DNA of 64,000 nt, from NCBI RefSeq assembly GCF_003569785.1, contig NZ_KZ984000.1, positions 17,863 through 81,862 of the forward strand. The letters run 5' to 3'. Within the stretch, counting starts at the first letter, position 1; every line of letters begins with the position of its first letter. The translations under genes and the position numbers were made by a program. Source of the DNA: Leucobacter sp. wl10 (lineage in GTDB: Bacteria; Actinomycetota; Actinomycetes; Actinomycetales; Microbacteriaceae). Below are positions 52,094-60,915 of this stretch, in pieces. The notes under the pieces were generated by a model. The model was given only the letters and a program-made list of their open reading frames with translations. It made no database searches and was not told where the DNA came from.

Positions 52094-53079
52094 GCGGCGC
52101 AGGAAGCGGGGCGGCGCTCGTGAGTGCCCCCGCGTCGTCCGCGGACGACGATGTCGAGGCGATCCCGCTCCGACGCCCTTGGCGCTACATCAGCGCCGCG
52201 GTGGTGCTCGCCTTCGTCGTGTGGTTCGTGGTCGCCGTCGCCACCAACCCGAACCTCGACTTCGGCGCGGTGGGCGAGTTCCTCTTCGACGCGCGCATCC
52301 TCGAGGGCGTGTGGCTCACGATCCTCATCACCGTCATCTCGATGGTGGTGTCGACGCTGCTCGCTGTCGTCATCGCGGCGATGCGGCTCTCCCCGAATCC
52401 CGTGCTCATGAGCGTGGCCTGGTTCTACGTGTGGGCCTTCCGGGGCACCCCGGTTCTCGTGCAGATCGTGCTCTGGGGGTACCTCGGGCTGCTGTTCGAC
52501 CAGATCCGGCTTGGTATCCCCCTCACCGACGTGGTGTTCTGGTCGATCGACACCAATACGCTCGTCACCCCCTTCATCGCGGGCTTGCTCGCGCTCACTC
52601 TCAACCAGGCCGCATACTCCTCGGAGATCGTGCGCGCCGGCATGATCTCGGTCGACGAGGGCCAGCGCGAGGCCGCCTACTCGCTGGGCATGTCGCCGCT
52701 CTACACCTTCCGGCGGGTGCTGCTGCCGCAAGCGATGCGGGTGATCATCCCGCCGATGGGCAACGAGCTCATCTCGATGCTGAAGAACACGTCGCTGCTC
52801 TCGGTGATCGCCGTGATGGAGCTGTACACGCAGGCGCAGGTGATCTCGTCCTCCAACCTCAAGCAGGTCGAGCTGCTCATCGTGGTGAGCCTCTGGTACC
52901 TCTTCATGACGAGCGTGCTGTCGGTGCCGCAGTATTACCTCGAGCGCCGCTTCGGCCGGGGCAGTTCGCGCAATCTGCCGCCCACGCCGTTCAAGCGGCT
53001 GCGCACAGCGCTCGAACTGCGCAGACCGGGCCAGCAGCCCGCACCGCCGACCAACGCCGTGGAGGTGATAGGAGTATGA
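52090..53079 (+). CDS. Amino acid ABC transporter permease
   Basis: This 329-residue permease of the HisM/GlnP class has FRGTPVLVQIVLWGYLGLLFD, LTLNQAAYSSEIVRAGMISVDEGQREAAYSLGMSPLYTFRRVLLPQAMRV (EAA loop) and MLKNTSLLSVIAVMEL. Five helices are visible, and a basic C-terminal tail extends after the last. The N-terminal 25 residues are polar. The GTG start overlaps the binding-protein stop, and its own stop overlaps the ATPase start. Confidence 0.94.
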   Translation: MSGAGSGAALVSAPASSADDDVEAIPLRRPWRYISAAVVLAFVVWFVVAVATNPNLDFGAVGEFLFDARILEGVWLTILITVISMVVSTLLAVVIAAMRLSPNPVLMSVAWFYVWAFRGTPVLVQIVLWGYLGLLFDQIRLGIPLTDVVFWSIDTNTLVTPFIAGLLALTLNQAAYSSEIVRAGMISVDEGQREAAYSLGMSPLYTFRRVLLPQAMRVIIPPMGNELISMLKNTSLLSVIAVMELYTQAQVISSSNLKQVELLIVVSLWYLFMTSVLSVPQYYLERRFGRGSSRNLPPTPFKRLRTALELRRPGQQPAPPTNAVEVIGV

Positions 53080-53876
53080 CCGCGACCGAGACCGCGGTGG
53101 CGGTGCCGCCGCAGAGCGAGGCGCTCGTCCAGATCCGCCGGGTACGCAAGAGCTTCGGCGCCCACCAGGTGCTGCGTGACATCTCGCTCGAGGTGCCCGC
53201 CGGATCCGTGACCGTGCTGCTCGGCCCCTCCGGCTCGGGCAAGTCGACGCTGCTGCGCTGCGTCAACCATCTCGAGACCATCGACGGCGGTCGCATCATC
53301 GTCGACGGCGAGCTCATCGGGTACCGGCAGGCCGGCCAGAAGACGCACGAGATGACGCCGCGGCAGATCGCGCGGCAGCGGCAGGACATCGGCATGGTGT
53401 TCCAGCGCTTCAACCTGTTCCCGCACATGACGGCGCTCGAGAACATCATGGAGGCCCCCGTGGGGGTCGCGCGGCGCGGCCGGGCGGCGGCGCGGGCGCG
53501 GGCGCTCGAGTTGCTCGATCGCGTCGGGCTCGCCGACTTCGCCAAGCACTACCCGGCGCAGCTGTCGGGCGGCCAGCAGCAGCGCGTCGCCATCGCGCGC
53601 GCACTCGCGATGGACCCCAAGCTGATGCTCTTCGACGAGCCCACGTCGGCGCTCGATCCCGAGCTCGTCGGCGACGTGCTCGACGTGATGCGCGAGCTCG
53701 CCCGTGACGGCATGACGATGATCGTGGTCACGCACGAGATCGGCTTCGCCCGGGGCGTCGCGGACCAGGTCGTCTTCATGGACGGCGGCGTGGTGGTCGA
53801 AGCGGGTCCGCCCGCGGATGTGCTCGACGCTCCGCAGCGCCAGCGCACGCGCAACTTTCTCGACAGCGTGCAGTAG
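53076..53876 (+). CDS. Amino acid ABC transporter ATP-binding protein
   Basis: This 266-residue ATPase has Walker A GPSGSGKSTLLRC, Q-loop MVFQRFNLFPHMTALEN, signature LSGGQQQRVAIARAL, Walker B LMLFDEPTSALDPELV and the H-loop VTHEIGFARGVADQVVFMDGG typical of GlnQ/HisP. It completes the importer that begins at 51164. The ATG at 53076 overlaps the permease TGA. Confidence 0.95.
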   Translation: MTATETAVAVPPQSEALVQIRRVRKSFGAHQVLRDISLEVPAGSVTVLLGPSGSGKSTLLRCVNHLETIDGGRIIVDGELIGYRQAGQKTHEMTPRQIARQRQDIGMVFQRFNLFPHMTALENIMEAPVGVARRGRAAARARALELLDRVGLADFAKHYPAQLSGGQQQRVAIARALAMDPKLMLFDEPTSALDPELVGDVLDVMRELARDGMTMIVVTHEIGFARGVADQVVFMDGGVVVEAGPPADVLDAPQRQRTRNFLDSVQ

Positions 53877-53888
53877 CGGGATCCCGCT
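53875..53888. terminator. Short perfect palindrome between convergent genes
   Basis: AGCGGGATCCCGCT overlaps the TAG of the ATPase gene and lies 24 bp before the end of the convergent sirtuin gene. It could form a small hairpin, but the loop-free palindrome is weak as a terminator. Confidence 0.3.
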
Positions 53889-53911
53889 CGCCGGCGGCGG
53901 CGCCCCGGGAC

Positions 53912-54745
53912 TCACCCGAGCGCTTCGACGAGCGCGGTGAGCGTCTCGGTGGCGCCGCCCTCGATGCGCAGGCGAACTGAGCCGCGGGCGTCGACCGCGG
54001 TGGGCCCGCGGTTGATCACCGCGAGCGGGATGCCGATCCGCTCCGCGCGGTGCACGAGCCGCATGCCCGTGTTGACGGCGAGCGAGGTACCGGTGAGCAG
54101 CAGCGCGCTCGCCTCGCGCACGAGCGACTCGCCGGCCTCGAAGACCGCTGGAGGCACCGTCTCGCCGAAGTAGACGACGTCGGGCCGGAGGATGCCCCCG
54201 CAGACGGGGCAGGCCGGCACGGTCACGCCGCCGGTCGAGCGCACCCGCGCGTCGCCGTCCGGCGCGATCTCCGCGTTAGCGTTGCGCGCCGCGAACCCGG
54301 GGTTGAGGTCGTCGAAGCGGTCGAGCACCTCCTCGCGACTCCAGCGGTGGCCGCAGGTGACGCAGCGGATCACGCTCCCGTTGCCGTGCAGCTCGACGAC
54401 GGTGCGGGATCCGCTCCGCCGGTGGAGGTCGTCGACGTTCTGCGTAATCACGCCCTCGATGCGGGAGGCCTCCTCCAGCGCGGCGAGGGCCCGGTGGCCC
54501 GCATTCGGCGCCACTCCCGTCGAGCGCAGGAAGCCGATCCTCGCGCCCGCCCAGAAGCGTCGGCGGTAGGCCTCGTCGTGCATGAACTGCGAGATGTTCA
54601 TGGGCGTGCGCGGCGGGGTGCCCGCGCCGCGGTAGTCGGGGATGCCGGAGTCGGTGCTGATCCCCGCTCCCGTGAGCACCGCGACGGGTCCGTTCCCGAA
54701 GAGGACGGCGAGCGCCTCGATCCGATCCGCCTGCACTGCTTCCAT
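53912..54745 (-). CDS. NAD-dependent protein deacetylase (sirtuin)
   Basis: This 277-residue Sir2-family protein has NAD-binding GAGISTDSGIPDYRG, TQNVDDLHRRSG and ELHGNGSVIRCVTC with the catalytic His. The two Cys pairs of the zinc site are CVTCGH and CPVCGG, and GTSLAVNTGMRLV is the cofactor loop. It removes acyl groups from lysines using NAD. The ATG at 54745 is seven bases after TACCGT, so an upstream in-frame extension is not used. It is divergent from pyrE. Confidence 0.95.
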   Translation of the reverse strand: MEAVQADRIEALAVLFGNGPVAVLTGAGISTDSGIPDYRGAGTPPRTPMNISQFMHDEAYRRRFWAGARIGFLRSTGVAPNAGHRALAALEEASRIEGVITQNVDDLHRRSGSRTVVELHGNGSVIRCVTCGHRWSREEVLDRFDDLNPGFAARNANAEIAPDGDARVRSTGGVTVPACPVCGGILRPDVVYFGETVPPAVFEAGESLVREASALLLTGTSLAVNTGMRLVHRAERIGIPLAVINRGPTAVDARGSVRLRIEGGATETLTALVEALG

Positions 54746-54829
54746 GGTCTCCACGGTACTCCCGCGCGCCGGTCCCAGCGCAGCCCGGGCAGGCGCGGGC
54801 CCAGCGCCGCCGCCGGTAGGATCGACATC
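54746..54829. promoter_or_regulatory. Divergent sirtuin/pyrE promoter region with leaderless boxes
   Basis: TACCGT on the minus strand (54753-54758) is seven bases from the sirtuin ATG. TAGGAT on the plus strand (54817-54822) is seven bases from the pyrE ATG. Neither gene has a Shine-Dalgarno sequence. No operator was recognised. Confidence 0.5.
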
Positions 54830-55384
54830 ATGACCGACGCTCGAACCGCCCTCATCGACCTCATCACGAGCGAGGCCGTCTTCCACGGCGACTTCACCCT
54901 GACCAGCGGCAAGAAGGCGACGTACTACATCGACCTGCGCAAGCTGAGCCTCGACCACCGCGCCGCTCCGCTCATCGGGCAGGTGATGCTCGACCTCATC
55001 GACGACCTCGACGGCGTGGTCGCGGTCGGCGGGCTCACCATGGGGGCAGACCCGATCGCCTCGGCGATCATGCACCAGGGCGTAGCGCGCGACAGGGTCT
55101 ACGACTCGTTCGTGGTGCGCAAGGAGCCGAAGGACCACGGCCGCGGCCGCCAGGTCGAGGGGCCCGATCTCGAGGGCAAGCGCGTCGTCGTGGTCGAGGA
55201 CACGTCGACCACGGGCGGCTCGCCGCTCAAGGCGATCGAGGCGCTCAAGAAGGTGGGCGCCGAGATCGCGGCGGTGGCCGTGGTGGTGGACCGTCAGGCG
55301 CCGGCGAAGGAGCGCATCGAGGCCGAGGGCTACGAGTACCGCTACGCCATCGGCCTCGACGACCTCGGGCTGCAGCCGCAGTAG
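54830..55384 (+). CDS. pyrE: Orotate phosphoribosyltransferase
   Basis: This 184-residue enzyme makes orotidine 5'-phosphate from orotate and PRPP in pyrimidine synthesis. TLTSGKKATYYIDLRKLSLDHRAAPLIG is the N-terminal signature, and VVVVEDTSTTGGSPLKAIEALKKVGAE is the PRPP loop. AVGGLTMGADPIASAI completes the orotate site. The ATG at 54830 starts the conserved sequence. Other pyr genes are not nearby. Confidence 0.96.
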   Translation: MTDARTALIDLITSEAVFHGDFTLTSGKKATYYIDLRKLSLDHRAAPLIGQVMLDLIDDLDGVVAVGGLTMGADPIASAIMHQGVARDRVYDSFVVRKEPKDHGRGRQVEGPDLEGKRVVVVEDTSTTGGSPLKAIEALKKVGAEIAAVAVVVDRQAPAKERIEAEGYEYRYAIGLDDLGLQPQ

Positions 55385-55396
55385 GTGCTCACACGC

Positions 55397-56068
55397 TCAA
55401 CCGCGCAGCTGGAGGCGAGGCGCGGCGGGTACCGTCTTCTCGATCAGCAGGCCGAGCGAGTACTCGACGTGCTCCCGGGCCAGCTTGCCCGCCAGCTCGA
55501 CGTCTCCCGACGCGATGGCCTTGCCGAGCGCGGCGTGCTGGGCTGCGGAGCGTTCGAGATCGGCGGAGCTGTAGAGCATCGCGACCTGAGCGTCGAAGTG
55601 CACGAGCATGTGCTGATTCAGGGCGCTCTCGAGCCGCCGGTTGTGCGCGCTGCGCAGGATCTGCGCGTGGAACTGCTCGTTGATCGTGGCGCGGGTCCGC
55701 GGGTCGGTCTGATCCTGCTCACCGAGTTCGAGGATGACTCGTCGCTCCTCCGGGGTCGCCTCGACGGCTGCGAGCCGGGCCCCGTAGCTCTCCAGAGCCG
55801 CGCGGACCTGATAGATCTCCACCAGTTCCTCCGGGGTGTGATCCTTCACCACCCAGCGTCGTCGCCTCGACTCGATGAGACCCTCGGCGTTCAGTCGCTG
55901 CATGCTGTCCCGCACCGGGGTGCGCGAGACTCCGAGGCGCGTGGCTATCTCATCCTCGATCAGGGCGTTCCCCGCCTTGAGGATGCCGTGGGTGATCTCG
56001 TAGCGGAGGATGCGATGCACCTCGTCGGCTCTCGTGCCCCCGCTACGGTCTGAATCCTCCATGTGCAA
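55397..56068 (-). CDS. GntR family transcriptional regulator (FCD type)
   Basis: This 223-residue regulator has a winged HTH (ALIEDEIATRLGVSRTPVRDSMQRLNAEGLIESRRRRWVVKD, about residues 33-75) and an FCD domain with His in NEQFHAQILRSAHNRRL. A TTG start at 56068 is six bases after GGAGGAG; an ATG two codons later is the alternative. It is encoded downstream of the thiamine-diphosphate enzyme on the same strand, at the edge of the sugar cluster, which it probably controls. Confidence 0.9.
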   Translation of the reverse strand: MHMEDSDRSGGTRADEVHRILRYEITHGILKAGNALIEDEIATRLGVSRTPVRDSMQRLNAEGLIESRRRRWVVKDHTPEELVEIYQVRAALESYGARLAAVEATPEERRVILELGEQDQTDPRTRATINEQFHAQILRSAHNRRLESALNQHMLVHFDAQVAMLYSSADLERSAAQHAALGKAIASGDVELAGKLAREHVEYSLGLLIEKTVPAAPRLQLRG

Positions 56069-56154
56069 GAACGTCTCCTCCCTCGTCAGTTGAGACGAAT
56101 AGCAGCACCCTATGCGCTGCGTACACGATTCACCGAACTCGTCCTAGTCCGAGA

Positions 56155-57900
56155 TCAGTAGATCGGGCGCGTGCTATCCCCGTCGATGGCCTTCACCCAC
56201 GCCGGTACCGGAGGCGTGTGCTCGATCATATGCGGGACGATGACGTCCACGTAAGTCGGTGCCGGATCCGCCGCGAACTCCCTCACCACCCGCTCGAGCT
56301 CGGCGAGGGAGTGGACTCTGACGCCTCGCATCCCCGAGGCCTCCGCGATGGGAACGGGATCGATGGTGCCGGGATCCACCCCGAAGTACCGTCCCTCGTA
56401 GTAGAGGTGCTGGAGCATCTTGATCCAGCCGAAACTGTGGTTGGTGAACTGGATGAACAGCACCGGCAGTTCGAAGCGGGCGGCGGTCTCGAGCTCTCCG
56501 CAGGACATCGCGAAGCTGCCGTCGGCGGTGACCGACACGATGGGCGAGCCCGGCACGGAGAAGGCGAGGCCGATCGCCGCCGGGATCGCGTAGCCCATGG
56601 GTCCGTGCCCGCGCGGAATGATGACCCGACGGCCCGGCGCTGCGACGGGCCAGTAGTTCGCCACGTTCGGAGTCGGGGTGCCGGGATCCGCCACGATCGG
56701 AGTGCCCTCGGGGAGCAGCGATGCGACGAGTTCGACGACGTCGGAGGGGATGAGCTCTCCGTCTCGGACGCCCGCGCCTCCGGGAGGGGTGCGGGGGTCG
56801 AAGCGATCCTCGCGGGCGGCCTCGACTCGTGCAAGCCGGATTCGGTTCTGCTCCGCTCCGATGGGTTTCAGCGCCCGGTCGATGCCCTCGAGCGCTCGCT
56901 TCGCGTCGCCGACGATCTGCAGCGCGTCGGGATAGTTCGCGGCTGCCCGCGCGGGGTCGACGTCGATCCTGATGATCCTGCACGCACCCCGGGCGGGGGT
57001 GGTGAATCCGTTCGTGTCGGTGGCGTTGGCTCGGGTTCCGACGAGCAGTGCGACATCGGCCTCGCCGAGCACCTCGTTCGCACCCGGCTGGCCGCCGTTG
57101 TTGCCGACGAGTCCGAGGCTCAGCGGGTGTCCGTCCTCGATCGCGCCGCGCCCGTGGATGGTCGTCGCGATGCCGGCGCCGATCTTGCCTGCTACGGAGG
57201 CGAGCGCGGCGTAGGCCTCGGATGAGTGCACGCCCGAACCGGCTATGACGGCGGGGCGGGTCGCGCCCTGGAGCAGCTCGACGGCTTCGGCGATGCGGAG
57301 GGGGTCCGGAGCGATGGGGCTCCGGGGATCGGGGGTGCGCGCTGCGAACTGCTCGACGTGCTCATCGAGCACGTCCTCCGGCACGATGATCGCGACCGGC
57401 CCCGGATGGCCCGAGACCGCCTCGTGGAAGGCATCGGCGACGATCCTGGGGACGTCGTCGGCGTCTTCGACGACGTAGCTCTTCTTCGTGACCGCTGAGA
57501 ACAGCTTCACCTGGTCGATCTCGGTCAGGGCCCCGGTGCCGCGGCTCGCGCGGTGGATGTCGGAGGTGATGAGCACCAGAGGCACGCCTGACGCGAACGC
57601 CTCGCCCATGCCGCCGACGGCGTAGGTCGTACCGCCACCCGAGGACACCTCGACGACGCCGGGGCGCCCGGTGACGCGCCCGTACGCATCGGCCATCGCC
57701 ACCGCGTGGCGCTCATCGCGGGCGAGCACGTGGCGCAGGCGGTCCGTGCGCCAGTAGAGCGCATCGTAGAAGGCCACGCCGGTGTCGCCCGGCACGCCGA
57801 AGACGGTGCCGACTCCGGCTGCGATGAGCGATTCGGCGAGTGCGTCGGCTCCGGTGCGGACGGCGGTCCGTGGGGCGTCGGGAAGCGGGGCGTCTGTCAT
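56155..57900 (-). CDS. Thiamine diphosphate-binding enzyme (acetolactate synthase-like)
   Basis: The 581 residues show the three-domain ThDP lyase layout. The N-terminal PYR domain has GVPGDTGVAFYDAL and the catalytic Glu in ARDERHAVAMADAYGR. A central nucleotide-fold domain follows, then a PP domain with TADGSFAMSCGELETAARFELPVLFIQFTN. The family includes acetolactate synthases, benzoylformate decarboxylase and IolD. Specificity is unclear; it is not housekeeping IlvB by context. AAGGACTCGAC precedes the ATG. It lies downstream of the FAD oxidase and may cleave an oxo-acid produced by it. Confidence 0.85.
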   Translation of the reverse strand: MTDAPLPDAPRTAVRTGADALAESLIAAGVGTVFGVPGDTGVAFYDALYWRTDRLRHVLARDERHAVAMADAYGRVTGRPGVVEVSSGGGTTYAVGGMGEAFASGVPLVLITSDIHRASRGTGALTEIDQVKLFSAVTKKSYVVEDADDVPRIVADAFHEAVSGHPGPVAIIVPEDVLDEHVEQFAARTPDPRSPIAPDPLRIAEAVELLQGATRPAVIAGSGVHSSEAYAALASVAGKIGAGIATTIHGRGAIEDGHPLSLGLVGNNGGQPGANEVLGEADVALLVGTRANATDTNGFTTPARGACRIIRIDVDPARAAANYPDALQIVGDAKRALEGIDRALKPIGAEQNRIRLARVEAAREDRFDPRTPPGGAGVRDGELIPSDVVELVASLLPEGTPIVADPGTPTPNVANYWPVAAPGRRVIIPRGHGPMGYAIPAAIGLAFSVPGSPIVSVTADGSFAMSCGELETAARFELPVLFIQFTNHSFGWIKMLQHLYYEGRYFGVDPGTIDPVPIAEASGMRGVRVHSLAELERVVREFAADPAPTYVDVIVPHMIEHTPPVPAWVKAIDGDSTRPIY

Positions 57901-57930
57901 GTCGAGTCCTTGTCTGTGGGTGCGGGGAGG

Positions 57931-59091
57931 TTAGAAGCGGATGCCCTCGTGCAGGGAGACCTGCTCGGCGAAACGCTCGGGGCGCAGCGGCCCGAGGTCG
58001 GTGTCGCTGCGCCCCTCGAGCAGCAGTTCCGAGAGGATGCGGCCGATCGCGGGTGCCTGCATGAAGCCGTGCCCGGAGAAACCGGTCGCCACCCACACGC
58101 CCGCGACCCCGGTCGGACCGACGATCGCGTGGTCGTCCGGCGTCATCTCGCGGAGACCGGCCCAGCCCCGCGAAGGGGCGATGCCCGCGTACTTCGGGAA
58201 ACGGCGGGCTATCGCGCTGAGCAGGGAGGGGATGCGCTCCGGGTCGAGGGCGGGCCGCTGCGACTCGGGCACCTCGCGATCGTTCCCGCCGATGAGCACT
58301 CGCCTGCTGCTCTTCGGGTGCACGTAGGCCCCGGTGCCGAGATCGACCGTGAGCGGAGTGCCGAGATCGACGTCCTCGGAGAGGATCTCGAAGGCCTGGC
58401 GCGAACGCGGCGAGACCGGAATGTCGAGGCCGAGCATGCGGCCGAGTCCGCGACTCCAGACCCCTGCGGCGATGATGACGGTGTCCGCATCGAACGACCC
58501 CGCCGAGGTCGAGACCCCGACCACCCGGCCGCTCGGGCTTCTGCGGAAGTCGAGGACGCGCACGCCCTCGTGGATCTGCACCCGGCTCCTTCGGAGCGCC
58601 GCTTCCCACGCGGCCACCGCCTCCTGGGTGATGGCCGAGCCGTCCTGAGGGGAGTAGCTGCCCCCGAGGACGCCGTCGAGCTCGACGTCCGGCGCCACGT
58701 CCGCGATGCGATCGGGGGCGATGATCTCGCACTCGACGCCGAGCGTGCGCTGGAGCGCCGCGGACTTCTCGAGCGAGGCGAGCCGTTCTTCGGAGTCGGC
58801 GAGGAAGAGATAGCCGTGCTGACGGAACTCGAAGGGCATTCCCGTGCGTTCTCCGAGCGTGAGGAACTCGGGGATCGAATCCCGCACGAGACGCACATTG
58901 ATCTCCGAGGTGAACTGCTGCCGGATCCCTCCGGTGCCCGCGGACGAGGTGCCCGATCCGATCTCCGCCTGCTCGAGCACCGCGACCTCTTCGTGGCCGG
59001 CATCGAGCAGGTGATGCGCGATCGAGAGACCGATCGCGCCGCCGCCGACGATGAGGATGCGGCCGCCTGCTGGGGATGGGGTCTCGGTCAC
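57931..59091 (-). CDS. FAD-dependent oxidoreductase (DAO superfamily, sarcosine oxidase beta-like)
   Basis: This flavoprotein of 386 residues has ILIVGGGAIGLSIAHHLLDAGH at the N-terminus. IGSGTSSAGTGGIRQQF and GLREMTPDDHAIVG with GFSGHGFMQAPAIGRILSELL are typical of glycine/sarcosine/D-amino acid oxidases. I place the start at GTG 59091, where GGAGG lies four bases upstream; an in-frame ATG at 59118 is possible. It is divergent from the PfkB kinase and ABC genes. The substrate may be a sugar-derived or N-substituted amine; this is inference from context. Confidence 0.87.
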   Translation of the reverse strand: MTETPSPAGGRILIVGGGAIGLSIAHHLLDAGHEEVAVLEQAEIGSGTSSAGTGGIRQQFTSEINVRLVRDSIPEFLTLGERTGMPFEFRQHGYLFLADSEERLASLEKSAALQRTLGVECEIIAPDRIADVAPDVELDGVLGGSYSPQDGSAITQEAVAAWEAALRRSRVQIHEGVRVLDFRRSPSGRVVGVSTSAGSFDADTVIIAAGVWSRGLGRMLGLDIPVSPRSRQAFEILSEDVDLGTPLTVDLGTGAYVHPKSSRRVLIGGNDREVPESQRPALDPERIPSLLSAIARRFPKYAGIAPSRGWAGLREMTPDDHAIVGPTGVAGVWVATGFSGHGFMQAPAIGRILSELLLEGRSDTDLGPLRPERFAEQVSLHEGIRF

Positions 59092-59113
59092 CGTGCCTCC
59101 GAAAAGTAGTTGA

Positions 59114-59133
59114 CGCATGCGTTTTCGTATGCG
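59114..59133. promoter_or_regulatory. Inverted repeat in the divergent promoter region, candidate GntR operator
   Basis: CGCATGCG-TTTT-CGTATGCG is an inverted repeat with one mismatch over 8-bp arms. On the minus strand a -10-like TATAGA (59136-59141) lies just upstream of it, so a bound regulator would block transcription toward the FAD oxidase. The FCD regulator at 55397 is the natural candidate. Confidence 0.5.
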
Positions 59134-59207
59134 AATCTATACACAGATTGACACACAAACCGGATGGAAGCAACAGCCGCCATCTCGAGTCGGGTGCCGA
59201 AGAAGCG

Positions 59208-60119
59208 ATGAGGCTCACCCAGATCGGAGACCAGATGTACCCAGTGGATGTGGGGCAGGAGGGTCGGGACGACTTCGTCGTCGCCTGCGTCGGAGACACC
59301 TGCATCGACGTGAGCCTCGCAGTCGGCCTCGCCGCCATCGGCGGCAACGCGCTGAACGTCGCGGCGAATCTCGAGCTGGCGGGCGTGCGCACCTCTTTCG
59401 TCGGGCGAGTGGGGGATGACGAGGACGGGCGACGGATCCTCGACTCGATGCGGGCACGTGGATCGGCCACGGACCTCGCGATCATCACCGCGGATCGCAC
59501 CTGCCGGGCCTATCTCGAGACCGATGAGACCGGCCACACCTGGGTGTCGGAGGTCGAGGGCGTCGGGACTCCGGTCGTACTGCCGGACTCCACCCTCGAC
59601 GCGCTCACCGGCTTCGCGCACGTCTTCGCGAAGGGGCTCGTCGACTGCTCCTCCGCCATCGCGAGGCTTCGCGACGCCGGGGTCCGGACGAGTTACGACT
59701 ACTCCTTCTTCGACGACGACCTCGGCGAGTACGCAGCAGACCTCACCTTCTACTCGGCGGGCGAGGGCAACGCGGATCGCGGTCGCCGCTTCGCCGCGCG
59801 CGCGATCGAGCGCGGGGCGCGCATCGCGATCGCGACCCTCGGTGCGGACGGCTGCATCGCCCTCACCAGCGAGGGCGATGAGTACCGGATCGCACCCGAG
59901 CCGGTGCGGGTCGTCGACTCCATCGGCGCTGGAGACGCGTTCACCGCCGGATTCATCGCCGCCGCTGCACGGGGAGCGACGCTCGAGGAGTCCTTGCACG
60001 CGGCCGCGGCGCGAGGTGCGGAGGCCTGCCTGCTCCCACTGGCCTTCGAGCAGGAGACATGGCCGGTGGACGTCGGAGACCGCCCGCTCGGCATCAAGAC
60101 CAAGACCAAGACGAACTGA
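59208..60119 (+). CDS. PfkB family carbohydrate kinase (fructoselysine 6-kinase-like)
   Basis: This ribokinase-family protein is about 303 residues. GGNALNVAANLELAGVRTSFVGRVGDDEDGRRI is the sugar-binding half and VVDSIGAGDAFTAGFI the ATP/anion-hole motif with catalytic Asp. The short N-terminus and the pattern of the lid region recall fructoselysine and related 6-kinases. The C-terminal tail is KTKTKTN. The start is uncertain between ATG 59208 and ATG 59235; neither has a perfect ribosome site. It phosphorylates a sugar or sugar-amine probably taken up by the adjacent ABC importer. Confidence 0.83.
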   Translation: MRLTQIGDQMYPVDVGQEGRDDFVVACVGDTCIDVSLAVGLAAIGGNALNVAANLELAGVRTSFVGRVGDDEDGRRILDSMRARGSATDLAIITADRTCRAYLETDETGHTWVSEVEGVGTPVVLPDSTLDALTGFAHVFAKGLVDCSSAIARLRDAGVRTSYDYSFFDDDLGEYAADLTFYSAGEGNADRGRRFAARAIERGARIAIATLGADGCIALTSEGDEYRIAPEPVRVVDSIGAGDAFTAGFIAAAARGATLEESLHAAAARGAEACLLPLAFEQETWPVDVGDRPLGIKTKTKTN

Positions 60120-60144
60120 CCGATTCCGATCAAAGGAGAGACGA

Positions 60145-60915
60145 TTGGCTGTATTGGAAGCCCGCGGCATACGCAAGTCGTACGGGTCGGTGAACGCGAT
60201 CCGGCACGCCGATTTCGAGTTGCGCGAAGGAGAGGTGCACGCGCTCATCGGCGACAACGGTGCCGGCAAGTCCACTCTCATTAAGATCCTGTCCGGCACG
60301 GTGGTGCCCGACGCCGGCACGCTCATGCTCGGCGATGAACCGGTCGTGCTCGGAACCCCGCAACGCGCGCGGGAGTACGGGATCGAGACGGTGTACCAGG
60401 ACCTCGCGCTCGCCGACACGCTCAGCGCCGCGAAGAACATCTGCCTCGGTCGCGAGGTCATGCGCGGGGGGCTGCTCGGCAAGCTCCTCCGCATGTACGA
60501 CGACCGGGCGATGCGCCGCATCGCCGTGCAGAACCTCGAGGAACTCGGCGTCCGCCTGCCGTCACCCGACGCCGCTGTCGGCGGATTCTCCGGCGGGCAG
60601 CGCCAGGCCGTCGCCATCGCCCGTGCCGCCGTGTGGGGCAGCCGCCTCCTTATCATGGACGAGCCGACCGCAGCGCTCGGAGTCGTGCAGACCAACGCCG
60701 TGCTGGATCTCATCCACCGGACGAAAGAGCAGAAGAACCTTCCCGTGATCCTCATCTCGCACAACATGCGCGACGTGATGCGCATCGCGGATCGGGTCAC
60801 GGTGCTCTATCTCGGCCGCACGGTGCTCACGATCGACGTGAAGGACGCGACGAGCGACCTGCTTGTCGACGCGATGACCGGCAAGCTCAATCCGCTCGGA
60901 AAGGACATCCAGTGA
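60145..60915 (+). CDS. Sugar ABC transporter ATP-binding protein, single domain (CUT2-like)
   Basis: This 256-residue ATPase has Walker A GDNGAGKSTLIK, signature SGGQRQAVAIARA, Walker B LLIMDEPTAALG and HLoop ISHNMRDVMRIADRV. In ribose-type (CUT2) importers the ATPase is usually a fused tandem (RbsA); here there is only one domain, as in FrcA-like systems. The TTG start at 60145 is placed by AAAGGAGAGACGA. Its stop overlaps the permease GTG. Confidence 0.92.
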   Translation: MAVLEARGIRKSYGSVNAIRHADFELREGEVHALIGDNGAGKSTLIKILSGTVVPDAGTLMLGDEPVVLGTPQRAREYGIETVYQDLALADTLSAAKNICLGREVMRGGLLGKLLRMYDDRAMRRIAVQNLEELGVRLPSPDAAVGGFSGGQRQAVAIARAAVWGSRLLIMDEPTAALGVVQTNAVLDLIHRTKEQKNLPVILISHNMRDVMRIADRVTVLYLGRTVLTIDVKDATSDLLVDAMTGKLNPLGKDIQ

